The notes below the pieces were generated by a model. It searched no databases, was not told the DNA's origin, and saw only the letters and a list, made by a program, of their open reading frames with translations. The position numbers were made by a program, and so were the translations under genes. A stretch of 64,000 nucleotides of DNA, taken from NCBI RefSeq assembly GCF_020829645.1, contig NZ_JAIVFS010000016.1:62001-126000 (forward strand), in the 5' to 3' direction. Positions 43,752 through 52,618 of the stretch are shown piece by piece. The stretch comes from Nostoc mirabile CHAB5784. Its GTDB lineage: Bacteria; Cyanobacteriota; Cyanobacteriia; Cyanobacteriales; Nostocaceae. Position 1 is the stretch's first letter; every line of letters starts with the position of its first letter.

Positions 43752-43970
43752 TCATCCTTCAATTCCCAGGTCTACGGCTAACGCCCTTTCTATGCCTCTT
43801 AATGTTTCCAATGGCAATTCTTGAATTTTTTCATTTTCAATTCTGTGCCAGTGGGATGTGCTAATTCCTGCCTCTGCTGCTAACTCAGTAACAGTTTTCT
43901 CAGACAACTTCCGAACTTCTCTGATTTTTGCCCCCAATCCAGGAACTTCCCTTGTGATCACAATCCGCAT
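43752..43970 (-). CDS. XRE-family transcriptional regulator
   Basis: 72 residues from the ATG at 43970; the frame is open upstream but the extension is not protein-like. LGAKIREVRKLSEKTVTELA, AEAGISTSHWHRIENEKIQE is an HTH_XRE domain with the ISTSHWHRIENE recognition helix. Two related palindromes lie 70-112 bp upstream. It probably represses its own promoter, in the manner of phage repressors. Confidence 0.8.
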   Translation of the reverse strand: MRIVITREVPGLGAKIREVRKLSEKTVTELAAEAGISTSHWHRIENEKIQELPLETLRGIERALAVDLGIEG

Positions 43971-44482
43971 TAATGTCGCTTCCAGATGAATACCTCCTTT
44001 AGTATCTTTCTTCAAAATATTTTTTTCACACTTCCAGTGTCTCATGACAAGAGAAGTTTGACAAGTGTCTCTTAATAAGAGAAAATAAGAATGTAGAAGA
44101 GGAAACGAGCGCCAGCCTCTCAGATAAATAAAGCGGTGCTTCAATACTGAACCTTGAAAATGGAACCAAAAACCAGAGACTCTGAAGTAACAGATGCAGT
44201 GGATAGTCAAAGCTGCGGAAGCGAGATAAGGGTCAAGGAAGGTTCTCAATAAAATTACCAGCAGAACTCAGGCTGATTGTTGAAACTGCCCGTCGCCTAA
44301 CGCTTGTGTATTTTGCTTGGTAGCTCCAGTCACTGGTTAGGAGCAAGAAATATGAGGCTGCGCCAAATCTGGATTGAGAGTGTTGTGCTTGCACAACATC
44401 AATTAGTACACAAATCAAAAGGCGATCGCTGTGGTGTGCAAAACTCTGCGATCGCCAATTATCCAAAAGGAATCTTAAAATT
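43971..44482. other. Intergenic region with XRE operator candidates
   Basis: About 510 bases between the XRE gene and the first plus-strand hypothetical gene. It contains the palindromes at 44040-44082 and a possible TTGACA box between them (44058-44063). Some frames are open but none looks like a protein. Confidence 0.45.
44040..44082. promoter_or_regulatory. Two operator-like palindromes, candidate XRE binding sites
   Basis: TCTCTTAATAAGAGA (44068-44082) is a perfect 15-bp palindrome. TCTCATGACAAGAGA (44040-44054) has the same arms with three differing core bases. Their centres are 28 bp apart, and both are preceded by AGTG. The pair has the form of phage-type repressor operators. Confidence 0.6.
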
Positions 44483-45085
44483 ATGCCACAAGTTGCAACA
44501 ACTGTAACCCCTTGCGTCAAAGTTGAAGAATTGAGAGTAATCGAAATCAGCTTCTACGACCACGAATATTACGCTGGTAAACAGCTGATAGCCACCATTA
44601 CTCATGATGATGACTTAACACAACCTTGGGTAGTAATGGTGAACGATGCGGAAGTCCATCGTGCTGCTACCCTAATGCTTTGCCATCGCCACATCTGCTG
44701 GCAGTATAAGCGAGGAACTTTGCCAGTACAGAAAGAAGCTCCCCTAGCTACAACCGGGAACGAAGTTATGTCCTCAATAGCCGCCCAGTGTGAGCAATTC
44801 GGATTTGAGTTGTTAGATGACGGCATCTATAAGGATGAACAGAAACTCGGTTCTATCGGCTGCACAGAGGGCAAGTGGTGGGTTATTCGGGCAACTTCAG
44901 TGCATCAGCAGAAAGTTCCGTGTGATTCTGCGTTTGATGCCGTGTGGGTATTGTCGATGGTAGAACTGCAACCATCTTGTAAAGAACTGCTGGATAAGCC
45001 GTTTGACGAACTCACGCCGCAGGAATGGGAGCGGCTACGGGAATATCAGCCAGTGGTAGAACGGGAGTTGCCGGTAGCAGCGTAA
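44483..45085 (+). CDS. Hypothetical protein
   Basis: 200 residues. The first half includes LTQPWVVMVNDAEVHRAATL, CHRHICWQYKRGTLPVQKEA, a pattern seen in cyanobacterial plasmid proteins with W...V........C...I.W.YK.GTLPVQ. The second half includes LLDDGIYKDEQKLGSIGCTE, GKWWVIRATS. Function unknown. It starts the plus-strand series of small genes that runs to about 52.4 kb. Confidence 0.6.
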   Translation: MPQVATTVTPCVKVEELRVIEISFYDHEYYAGKQLIATITHDDDLTQPWVVMVNDAEVHRAATLMLCHRHICWQYKRGTLPVQKEAPLATTGNEVMSSIAAQCEQFGFELLDDGIYKDEQKLGSIGCTEGKWWVIRATSVHQQKVPCDSAFDAVWVLSMVELQPSCKELLDKPFDELTPQEWERLREYQPVVERELPVAA

Positions 45086-45187
45086 ATGAAATGGTGGGCG
45101 TGACCGAAATCTTCATCGGTCGCGCCTGCTGGTTTCGAGAAGTCAATGGCTGCGCCAATGCGAAGTGAAATGTATTGGTATTGAACG

Positions 45188-45739
45188 ATGAACCCTCAAG
45201 AAAATGCCGAATTACTTGCTGCTTTGATGCGCCAAGAGGAACTGCTCAAGCAGCTAGTCGCAGCAATCAATAAGCCAAAACTAGGATTGCACTCTGATGC
45301 TGGCAGTTGCAAAATCTACTGCAATCGTCAGCACGGAGGACTGTGGTACACACTAAATGGTGAACCGATTGCTATTCCTCAAACTGCCTTAACTGGATAT
45401 CTTAAAGAACTGCGGTTTGAGAATACAGAACGCCGCAAAAAAGAAACCTGCAAGTTGCTAATAACTATTCAAGCAGACCGGACGTATATCTTAGAATCAG
45501 GCTACGATACGCATTTTTCAAAGTGCATACTTGCGGCGATCGCAACTTTGACCCCACAACAATTATATTCTCCCATCACACTACAGCCGCAGCCAGGGAC
45601 AGATGAAAATGTGTTGTTCTGTCGCGTATGGGTAGAGTCGGAATTAGTCATGGCATCCTACAACGAGCAAACAGAGTGGCGACAAATCTGGGAACAGGCT
45701 TTAGCTGTAACAAAAGCTGCCAATGAGATAGCGTTTTAA
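45188..45739 (+). CDS. Hypothetical protein
   Basis: 183 residues. A helix at the start (LLAALMRQEELLKQLVAAIN), then a beta-rich part (WYTLNGEPIAIPQTALTGYL; KLLITIQADRTYILESGYDT) and a helical end. Not recognised. In the same direction as the neighbours. Confidence 0.55.
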   Translation: MNPQENAELLAALMRQEELLKQLVAAINKPKLGLHSDAGSCKIYCNRQHGGLWYTLNGEPIAIPQTALTGYLKELRFENTERRKKETCKLLITIQADRTYILESGYDTHFSKCILAAIATLTPQQLYSPITLQPQPGTDENVLFCRVWVESELVMASYNEQTEWRQIWEQALAVTKAANEIAF

Positions 45740-45837
45740 CTCGTTGTAAACAGGGTTTGGGCAACTGTAATTAGAAGTTGCTCAAGCTTTGTCTACAGCT
45801 TGCTGTGCTGTGTACTCACTACTACCAATCACAATAA

Positions 45838-46110
45838 ATGACTACAACAATCGTTCACCCTAGTATCGAAAACTTACAGCAGTTTTCTGACTCGTTCGAC
45901 ATTGAGAAACTATTGCAATCTGAGGGAGTTCTACCGTGGCTTTTAGCAAATGGCTGGAACTATGACGATGAATCTTGTTTGATTGCAAACATTGTTGATG
46001 AGTCTACCAGTATTGATGAAGTTTGGGAATCAGACGAGTTTGATTTTAAGGCTCTGCCTGATGAATTAAAGGAAAAACTCAATCAGATTTTCGAGCATTT
46101 CTATATTTGA
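45838..46110 (+). CDS. Hypothetical acidic protein
   Basis: 90 residues, rich in Asp/Glu (IANIVDESTSIDEVWESDEF). Mostly helical. No family recognised. Confidence 0.5.
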   Translation: MTTTIVHPSIENLQQFSDSFDIEKLLQSEGVLPWLLANGWNYDDESCLIANIVDESTSIDEVWESDEFDFKALPDELKEKLNQIFEHFYI

Positions 46111-46261
46111 AAGCATTACTAAATGCACAGATTCCAGCGCTTCTAGGTTGTCTAAACCTGTTAAAAAAAAGAGATGTTTGCTGCTTGATAGCTAGAGTAT
46201 CACATTAGACATGAAAAACTCTACAGCCATACAACTTAAGTCTGACTGTAGAGAAAAATAG

Positions 46262-46468
46262 ATTCAACCCAAAAATTATGCCACATATAACAGTTATATC
46301 TGCGAAAAAGTTAAAATTGGGCGATTTCAGACTTTCCTGATCACAAAACCCACGCCTGAAGTTATTCAACTGGTTCAATATCGGCTCGTTTATATTGATG
46401 GATATTTACCCAGTAACTATCAGGTATTCACAAGTTTGTATTGGTGGAAAAAGCATCAAATATGGTGA
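46262..46468 (+). CDS. Possible short gene lacking an ATG
   Basis: A plus-strand frame from directly after a TAG (46259-46261) to TGA at 46466-46468 reads a protein-like sequence: YNSYICEKVKIGRFQTFLIT, KPTPEVIQLVQYRLVYIDGY, LPSNYQVFTSLYWWKKHQIW. The only possible start near the front is ATT at 46262. It may be a gene with a rare start or one whose 5' end has been lost by an upstream stop. Confidence 0.4.
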   Translation: MQPKNYATYNSYICEKVKIGRFQTFLITKPTPEVIQLVQYRLVYIDGYLPSNYQVFTSLYWWKKHQIW

Positions 46469-46521
46469 GGCATTAGATGCTGCTCTTGTTTAAAAGATTG
46501 AAAGAAATTAGGAGCATAACG

Positions 46522-46818
46522 ATGAGTAAAGTTCAGCAACATTCAGAAGCTTGGAATGCGTTGATGAGGTTAAATAAACGCTATTACATTTCAACTGGAT
46601 TTTATGCCCTGGGTGACGCTTATTTAATCAGTGGAAAAGACCCCAAATACAGAAATATTATTGTCCTTGTAGAGCATCGCCAGAAGACGCAGATTAATCA
46701 TTGGCAATACCAGTGCAAGAAATCTGAATGTTTTCAGCAACCGACGATAGAAACTAACGGTGACGATGGTAACGGGAATTTGAAGCGGAAAGCTCCATCA
46801 CTTAAAGTTTACAGTTAA
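46522..46818 (+). CDS. Hypothetical protein
   Basis: 98 residues from the ATG at 46522, preceded by AGGAG at 7 bp; the frame is open to 46477. LNKRYYISTGFYALGDAYLI, KYRNIIVLVEHRQKT suggests a small alpha/beta protein; the tail is Lys/Ser-rich. Function unknown. Confidence 0.55.
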   Translation: MSKVQQHSEAWNALMRLNKRYYISTGFYALGDAYLISGKDPKYRNIIVLVEHRQKTQINHWQYQCKKSECFQQPTIETNGDDGNGNLKRKAPSLKVYS

Positions 46819-46842
46819 CTCGCTACGCCAATCATACGAAAT

Positions 46843-47328
46843 ATGACGACATTAGAAAAAGCTTTATTCTCTGATAGCAGAGCATCTGCAACTGTGCATG
46901 AAGAATTAGATCAAATTTTTGGTGCGCTGGCAGATTTTAAAGAGCGAAACCCTCAAACCTTCAATTTCCTGTGCGCTAACAGTGGGGATTTAACACTTGG
47001 TGATGCAATTCAAGCGTTGGCACAAACATTCTTATGTATTAGAATCAGGGTAACAGAAATGGAACTTAATCCTGTTTACGAGCCAAGGCTATTAAATCCA
47101 TCAAAAGTGTACCAAATTGATGCAGCGTTATATCAGTATTTGCGTCAATCAGGTACAAGTGCTAATCCCCGATATGTCTTCGGTCATTTACCTACCCCAG
47201 GGCATAAAAAGAAATCAGACATAGTTTTAAACCGGACTAAATTAGCAATCCGTTGTCAAGAAGTAGTAGGAATGACCTGTAACAAATCTGTGACTGAAGA
47301 GAATTCTGAACAACTGCAACTATTTTAA
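46843..47328 (+). CDS. Hypothetical protein
   Basis: 161 residues, helical in the first half (VHEELDQIFGALADFKERNP; LGDAIQALAQTFLCIRIRVT) and with a basic C-terminal part (GHKKKSDIVLNRTKLAIRCQ). Not recognised. It is 4 bp ahead of the next small gene. Confidence 0.55.
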   Translation: MTTLEKALFSDSRASATVHEELDQIFGALADFKERNPQTFNFLCANSGDLTLGDAIQALAQTFLCIRIRVTEMELNPVYEPRLLNPSKVYQIDAALYQYLRQSGTSANPRYVFGHLPTPGHKKKSDIVLNRTKLAIRCQEVVGMTCNKSVTEENSEQLQLF

Positions 47329-47332
47329 AACC

Positions 47333-47521
47333 ATGTCAATCTATAAACCACCAGTTGTTAAACGTCTCATCAAATTGCAAAATAATGGCTCTACAAAGAT
47401 AGTTTACCGAACTATCAAAAATATTCATCGGCTTAAAAACAGTCACGAGTTAGGAACTGCAACTATAAAACGTACATCCTACATGGTTCGTAAAGAAGGG
47501 ATTTACTGGGTTATGGTCTAG
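47333..47521 (+). CDS. Small basic hypothetical protein
   Basis: 62 residues, Lys/Arg-rich, beta-strand character (STKIVYRTIKNIHRLKNSHE; IKRTSYMVRKEGIYWVMV). It immediately follows the preceding gene (4 bp) and could bind nucleic acid, but this is only a composition argument. Confidence 0.5.
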   Translation: MSIYKPPVVKRLIKLQNNGSTKIVYRTIKNIHRLKNSHELGTATIKRTSYMVRKEGIYWVMV

Positions 47522-47622
47522 TTTTCAGTTTTTAGTTGAGTATGAAGCTTTCCAATATATGCCTCTGTAAAAGAGCTTCGCTACATCTGGAATGAAAAAT
47601 AATAATTGGAGAATTGACAGAA

Positions 47623-48696
47623 ATGGTACAAGCAATCGACAACACCGCTACTGCAACCTTTTTAACTGATGCAGTAATCGAACGCCATAATTTCTCACAG
47701 TTAAATAAAACCCGTATTCGGTTTCGTATCCAGTTAAAGAAAAGTACAAAATCTGCCGCGCCTAAATGGGCAGATGTGCTAAAAGCTGAAGTCTCTGAAA
47801 TTGAATCAGACCTCGTTAAAGTTACAAATTCCGAAGTTGGTTTGCGGGGTATCAAGGTATTTAAGAAGTTGGATGAAGCTGCTGCCCAATTGAGGCAAGA
47901 AATTGCTTCGGTTCAAGAGTGGATGAGTAGTGATACTGGTGATTGGGTCTGTCCGATTGATTTAGCTCCACTCGTTTGGAGTCAACTTCTCAACATTAGA
48001 GATAATATCGCCCCTGGACTGCGTAATCAGCTAAAAGTTGATTATGAGTCAGGACTTGTAGATTACCAAGAACGGATTGACAAATTCCTCTCGCTAAATG
48101 CCTGGGAACTCCCTGACGACAAGCAACAAGAAGTCAAAGCTAATTTGTTAACAGCATTCCCCTCTCTCACTGACTTGGAGGATTATCTACAGGTAATCAT
48201 TGGTCGCCCAGTGATTATTCCTGCCTTCTCTGAACAACTCGACTCTCAACAGGCTGAGTGTTTAGACCAAATCACACAGTTCATACAACAGTATGACCAA
48301 AATCTGGAGCAACGATTAAGGGAATCAGCGATCGCTGGTGGCGAACAACTGGCGGCGCAACTCCTTGAAGAGTTGAGCGATTGGGAGCCGGCACGTAAGC
48401 CGGTGCAGTTCAAAAAAAAGATGGAAAAACATTTGATGAAAGTGCGGGTGTTACTGGCGAATGCCTCACCGGAAGCTGGCAGCAGTTTACAGCAGATGAT
48501 GGAGCATTTGGATTCAATTGTCACCGATCCGGCGATTGAGTCAAAAAATCTTGCCAGTGATGGGCGCAGTCAATTACAGCAAAAGATGGAAGAAATTAGG
48601 GTCAAACTCCTAGACGAACAGCGCAATCTCCAACAGCTAGCGACTGACGACGTGGGCTTGTCGAAAGCTACCGTGATGTCGTTCAAGTTCCGGTAA
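47623..48696 (+). CDS. Hypothetical helical protein, gene upstream of the Ycf35/AAA module
   Basis: 357 residues from the ATG at 47623 with GGAG upstream; the frame opens at a TTG at 47614. The sequence has a beta start (KTRIRFRIQLKKSTKS), then long helices (DEAAAQLRQEIASVQEWMSS; CLDQITQFIQQYDQNLEQRL; GGEQLAAQLLEELSDWEPAR). Overall it recalls DUF3150-type proteins that accompany AAA+ ATPase genes on plasmids, but the match is weak. It probably belongs functionally to the module that follows. Confidence 0.55.
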   Translation: MVQAIDNTATATFLTDAVIERHNFSQLNKTRIRFRIQLKKSTKSAAPKWADVLKAEVSEIESDLVKVTNSEVGLRGIKVFKKLDEAAAQLRQEIASVQEWMSSDTGDWVCPIDLAPLVWSQLLNIRDNIAPGLRNQLKVDYESGLVDYQERIDKFLSLNAWELPDDKQQEVKANLLTAFPSLTDLEDYLQVIIGRPVIIPAFSEQLDSQQAECLDQITQFIQQYDQNLEQRLRESAIAGGEQLAAQLLEELSDWEPARKPVQFKKKMEKHLMKVRVLLANASPEAGSSLQQMMEHLDSIVTDPAIESKNLASDGRSQLQQKMEEIRVKLLDEQRNLQQLATDDVGLSKATVMSFKFR

Positions 48697-48805
48697 AAAA
48701 CAGTCTTGGGCGGGTGCATTCGCCCAAGACTAAGTACCTTAAACGAAAAATGCAGTACACATCTCAAAAACAATACCGCACTTCTACTATAGGAACAAAA
48801 TTCTC

Positions 48806-49249
48806 ATGTCACATTTCTCAACAGTTAAAACCAAGCTCACCAACCGCGAATGTCTGGTACAAGCTTTACAAGATTTGAAACTGAATCCGCAAGTTCATGA
48901 AACAGCACAATCACTAAAAGGATACTACGGTGGCTCTCAAGGACAAAGCGCTGAAATCATTGTGTCTGGTCGCACCATAAAAGCCCGTGCAGATATGGGA
49001 TTTAAGTGGAATGGGTCGGAATACGAAATGATCCAGGACGAGTACGAAGTAATTAGGCAATTAGGAGGAAAGTTCTACGCCTGTCAGTTGATGCCTGCTT
49101 ACGGACGGCGGATGGTTCTGGCAAAGGCTGCCGAGTTACAAGAGCAATTTGGAGAATGTGCGATCGCTGAATCAACTAACGGAAGTGTGCAAACTCTACG
49201 CCTTACATTCAGTGGACATCAAGAAGTTAAGCAATATCAAAGGAGATAA
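48806..49249 (+). CDS. DUF1257 protein, Ycf35-like
   Basis: 147 residues. SHFSTVKTKLTNRECLVQAL, QDLKLNPQVHETAQSLKGYY and AEIIVSGRTIKARADMGFKW match DUF1257, the family of chloroplast-encoded Ycf35. Biochemical role unknown. It is followed after 2 bp by a DUF2997 gene and then an AAA+ gene; the same grouping recurs in cyanobacteria, so the three probably act together. Confidence 0.88.
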   Translation: MSHFSTVKTKLTNRECLVQALQDLKLNPQVHETAQSLKGYYGGSQGQSAEIIVSGRTIKARADMGFKWNGSEYEMIQDEYEVIRQLGGKFYACQLMPAYGRRMVLAKAAELQEQFGECAIAESTNGSVQTLRLTFSGHQEVKQYQRR

Positions 49250-49251
49250 AT

Positions 49252-49464
49252 ATGGAACGTTCAGTTTTGATTCACTTCGACAATGCTACAGGTGAAGTTC
49301 GAGTGGAAGCGGAGGGGTTCGAGGGTTTGAGTTGTTTATCGGCTACGCAACCCTTTGAGGAAGCACTTGGAGTTGTCAGCGAGAGCGATCGCACGTTTAA
49401 AGACGAAGCTCAAACCCAACAGCTTCGTACAACTTCAACTCACTCTACTCGCTTACGGCAGTAA
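49252..49464 (+). CDS. DUF2997 protein
   Basis: 70 residues. VLIHFDNATGEVRVEAEGFE, GLSCLSATQPFEEALGVVSE matches DUF2997 (I.I.FD..G.V..EAEGF.G.SC..AT...EEALG). AAGGAGA precedes the ATG at good spacing. It is coupled to the DUF1257 gene. Function unknown. Confidence 0.85.
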   Translation: MERSVLIHFDNATGEVRVEAEGFEGLSCLSATQPFEEALGVVSESDRTFKDEAQTQQLRTTSTHSTRLRQ

Positions 49465-49512
49465 ATCAGGAAAAAGGGGAACCGTGACGATTGGGTTCCC
49501 CCAAGAAATTTT

Positions 49513-49768
49513 ATGTATCTACCTAAAGAGTATCCTTTCACCCACATTTACGCCCAGCAAAAACCAAGACAACCCGTAATCATCAAAGCGAATACCTTTA
49601 TAGTTGTGTGTGCTGTTGAATGCCATCGTTAGCGCAATCGCCTACCAAGAGAACAACGGTAGAGCGGAAGTTTTTGACGGCGATGCCGAAGTTTATGAAG
49701 TAGTCGTGAGACTTGTTAATACTCACGATGAACTAGCTCCATTACCTTATCAAATTGAAAAACAATGA
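49513..49768 (+). pseudogene. Short gene, apparently frameshifted
   Basis: ATG at 49513 reads MYLPKEYPFTHIYAQQKPRQ and on to a TAG at 49630-49632. Another frame then reads AIAYQENNGRAEVFDGDAEV, YEVVVRLVNTHDELAPLPYQ to a TGA at 49766-49768, which overlaps the ATG of the AAA+ gene. The two parts look like one protein split by an indel near 49620-49635, in a region resembling the interspersed repeats seen elsewhere. Alternatively there are two short proteins. Confidence 0.4.
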
Positions 49769-51390
49769 AACTCTCAAATCTGCTTTCCACACTCGATTCG
49801 CAAATCCCCATTGCTGCGGTTGATGTCCTGTCTCCTGATGAAGCGACGATTATTCAGTGGCTGACTACAGAGGCATCTAACAAGCTATCAAGTCCAGTGT
49901 TTTTTTGGAATCTGGGGGTATCAACCTTAGAGCAATGTTTAATCGCAGGAGATGGGGGATTGGTGTTTAAGCCAGTTACAGAGTATAAGAAACCGCAACA
50001 CGCTGATCCATTGTTATATGTGTTTGATTACATTGCGAATTTTAGTAGTGATGGAGTTTTTATCTTAGGTGATATTCACTCGTTTATTGGTAAGAATTCG
50101 CCTTCATTATCTTGGGAGATTGTTAGTAAGGTAAAAAATCTCTACCATCGTCTCAAGCCGACTGATAAACGCATTGTGCTGCTGGGTCAAAACATTCAAT
50201 TACACGAGTCATTTGTACGCTTAATTCCTTATTGTGAAATTCCTCTGCCGGGAGTTGACCAAATACTACTTCATCTCAATTCTTATTTGCATGACTTACA
50301 ACAGTCTGCTAGAGAGCAAGAATTAGCTTTTACTGTTTCCCTTGAAAATGCTGAATTTGAAACTCTTTCTCGTGCAGCGCTGGGTTTAACTCTAGAAGAA
50401 ATTAGTGATTTCCTTCGGTTAACAGTCAAAGAAAACTTAACTAATGATGGTGTCGTCGTTGGTGCTGATTTTATTCCCAAAGCCGTCGAGTACAAAACTC
50501 GGCTACTGTCTCAAATGGGTATCGAGTTAGGTAAACCTGCGACAATCGCATTCGGCGGTTTGGATTTACTGCGAGAGTGGCTAAATCGGCGGCGGCGGCT
50601 GTTTACCCAAGAAGCTGTAGCCTTGAGTTTGCCTCAACCCAAAGGGGTGTTACTAGCTGGGCCACCCGGAACGGGTAAAAGTCACTGCGCCAAAAACATT
50701 GCTAGTATACTCAATTTGCCACTTCTGCAACTCGACATTGCGTCCCTTCTAGGTTCACTAGTTGGCGAATCTGAAGGTAATGTTAAACGGGCACTGAAAA
50801 CAGCAGAAGCGATCGCACCTTGTGTCTTGTTTATTGATGAGGTCGAAAAAGCACTTTCAGGTCAGGGCGATACTTCAGGTGTTAGTCAAAGGATTCTTGG
50901 AACTTTGCTTACGTTCATGAGTGAGTGTACTGCTGGGGTATTTATAGTTGCAACCTGCAATGATCCATCAGCACTACCAAGTGAGTTTAAGCGCAAAGGT
51001 AGGTTTGATGAGGCTTTCTTTGTTGACTTGCCCACAGAGCCAGAGCGTGTACAGATTCTAGGGATTCATCTACAACGCTTTGGCATTCACCTGGAATCAG
51101 AGTACCTCGAAGCGATCGCAGCTAATACCGCGAAATTCTCTGGTGCAGAATTGGAAACTCTAGCAGCAGAAGCGGCACTGCTGGCATTCGATGAGGGTAG
51201 ACCGCAGCAGGTAACGCTTGCTGACCTTGAAACCTGCCGTCAAACCATTACCCCGCTTGCAATTCAGGATGCGACGGCAGTTGAGCGTATGCAGGCTTGG
51301 GCATCCACCGCACGACGGGCTAGTAGTCCTGTTGTGCAGACGGCGAAAACTCAATCGTTACGTGCTGCTAAGTTTCGCAACATGAACTGA
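49765..51390 (+). CDS. AAA+ ATPase, Ycf46-like
   Basis: 541 residues. A non-ATPase N-terminal part (about 1-270) is followed by an AAA+ core: Walker A VLLAGPPGTGKSHCAKNIAS near 298, Walker B CVLFIDEVEKALSGQ near 355, and GRFDEAFFVDLPTEPER as the sensor region. This arrangement matches cyanobacterial/plastid Ycf46-type ATPases. It overlaps the stop of the preceding short gene. Together with DUF1257 and DUF2997 it makes a three-part module whose function is unknown. Confidence 0.88.
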   Translation: MKLSNLLSTLDSQIPIAAVDVLSPDEATIIQWLTTEASNKLSSPVFFWNLGVSTLEQCLIAGDGGLVFKPVTEYKKPQHADPLLYVFDYIANFSSDGVFILGDIHSFIGKNSPSLSWEIVSKVKNLYHRLKPTDKRIVLLGQNIQLHESFVRLIPYCEIPLPGVDQILLHLNSYLHDLQQSAREQELAFTVSLENAEFETLSRAALGLTLEEISDFLRLTVKENLTNDGVVVGADFIPKAVEYKTRLLSQMGIELGKPATIAFGGLDLLREWLNRRRRLFTQEAVALSLPQPKGVLLAGPPGTGKSHCAKNIASILNLPLLQLDIASLLGSLVGESEGNVKRALKTAEAIAPCVLFIDEVEKALSGQGDTSGVSQRILGTLLTFMSECTAGVFIVATCNDPSALPSEFKRKGRFDEAFFVDLPTEPERVQILGIHLQRFGIHLESEYLEAIAANTAKFSGAELETLAAEAALLAFDEGRPQQVTLADLETCRQTITPLAIQDATAVERMQAWASTARRASSPVVQTAKTQSLRAAKFRNMN

Positions 51391-51486
51391 TGAGAAAGCG
51401 ATTGTTTCCTGATTCTATGGGGACGATCGCTCTTTATTTCAGTAATTGAGAGCAACCAATTAACATAGTTAATAAGGCGAAGAAAC

Positions 51487-51825
51487 ATGACGACAGACTT
51501 AGTTACTTATTACGGGCAGACTCCAATCATTGACCAACTGGTTGATAAATATGGTGTGTATTTGGAGAAGTTAGACAGAGAAGATAAACTCTTACTTCGG
51601 ATGGCGCTGGCTAACTATGTCTTCATGCAAGAACATAGTAATCCAGATAAATATACTGTAGAAATGGCATTAGAAGATGTACTGTCAGATCCCGGCTTTA
51701 TCAAAGAGAATTGGTGTAATATCTGCTCTGTTTTAAATGGACTAACAACTCTGGAAGCAGAAACGATACTTGAAGCTTTACAGCATCAAATTCGATGGGG
51801 CAATGCCCGTCAAGCCGTGAATTGA
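51487..51825 (+). CDS. Hypothetical protein
   Basis: 112 residues, all-helical (GQTPIIDQLVDKYGVYLEKL; LLLRMALANYVFMQEHSNPD; LTTLEAETILEALQHQIRWG). Not recognised. It precedes the WGR gene by 13 bp and is probably co-transcribed with it. Confidence 0.55.
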   Translation: MTTDLVTYYGQTPIIDQLVDKYGVYLEKLDREDKLLLRMALANYVFMQEHSNPDKYTVEMALEDVLSDPGFIKENWCNICSVLNGLTTLEAETILEALQHQIRWGNARQAVN

Positions 51826-51838
51826 CAGGGTAAGAAAC

Positions 51839-52399
51839 ATGGAAATCTATTTAGTCTTTGTTGATGCTATCCGAAACAGCAATAAATTCTGGTCTGCCAA
51901 AGTCGAAGATGGGAATTTGACAGTCCAGTGGGGGCGAGTTGGTTATCAAGCGCAAACCAAAGTTCACCAATTAGTCAGTTATCAAAGGGCCGTTAGCAAA
52001 TTCAACAATCTGGTAGCAGAAAAAAAAGCCAAAGGCTACAGCGAAAGTCAGCCAGAGATTGATGCTAGCCGCAGTGTTGCAGACATTAGACGAGCTATTC
52101 AATTGTTGAATATTATCCGTCCTTGTATTGCTAATAGGATTTTTCACGATGGCTATATTAACGCCCTAAATGAGTATTTGAAAATTGTCCCTACGCCTTT
52201 GGGAATGCAGATAGATTATCACGGAATTTACCGTACTGTTGCAGATGTCGATTATCAAATGGAATTACTCAATTCTCTGTTAACGACACCTGCACCACAA
52301 GTTGCTGCGGTGGCTGTTGGTCATGCTCCTGAAGCAACAACAGAACCCAAGGTTGTCAGTCTCAAGACTATCAGTAAGAACTTCTGGCGACATCTTTAG
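51839..52399 (+). CDS. WGR-domain protein
   Basis: 186 residues. NSNKFWSAKVEDGNLTVQWG, RVGYQAQTKVHQLVSYQRAV is a WGR domain, with the WGRVG core and a following helix (KFNNLVAEKKAKGY) that match the fold found in PARP-type proteins and bacterial DNA-binding proteins. The C-terminal half is helical and unknown. WGR domains bind DNA ends or DNA with other factors in eukaryotes; the bacterial role is not established. Confidence 0.85.
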   Translation: MEIYLVFVDAIRNSNKFWSAKVEDGNLTVQWGRVGYQAQTKVHQLVSYQRAVSKFNNLVAEKKAKGYSESQPEIDASRSVADIRRAIQLLNIIRPCIANRIFHDGYINALNEYLKIVPTPLGMQIDYHGIYRTVADVDYQMELLNSLLTTPAPQVAAVAVGHAPEATTEPKVVSLKTISKNFWRHL

Positions 52400-52618
52400 G
52401 CTTAAAAAGTGTGACTGGCGAAAAGCTTGCCACACTCTTGATTTTTCTGCAATCGCATCCCTAGTGTTGACTGGATTTGCTGGAGTAGGAGCGATGAGTT
52501 ATTGTCTGCCTGGGGAAATCTTAGTTAATAGCTATATTCTGCAACATTTTTTCCAGAAAAATACAGCCGATAACAAGTTACTATACAGCAGTTACTCAAA
52601 AACAGGCAAAGCAAGATT

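Noticed and set aside
44233..44520. 95-codon minus-strand frame upstream of the XRE gene
   Set aside because: It overlaps the start of a better gene at 44483 and has no protein-like pattern.
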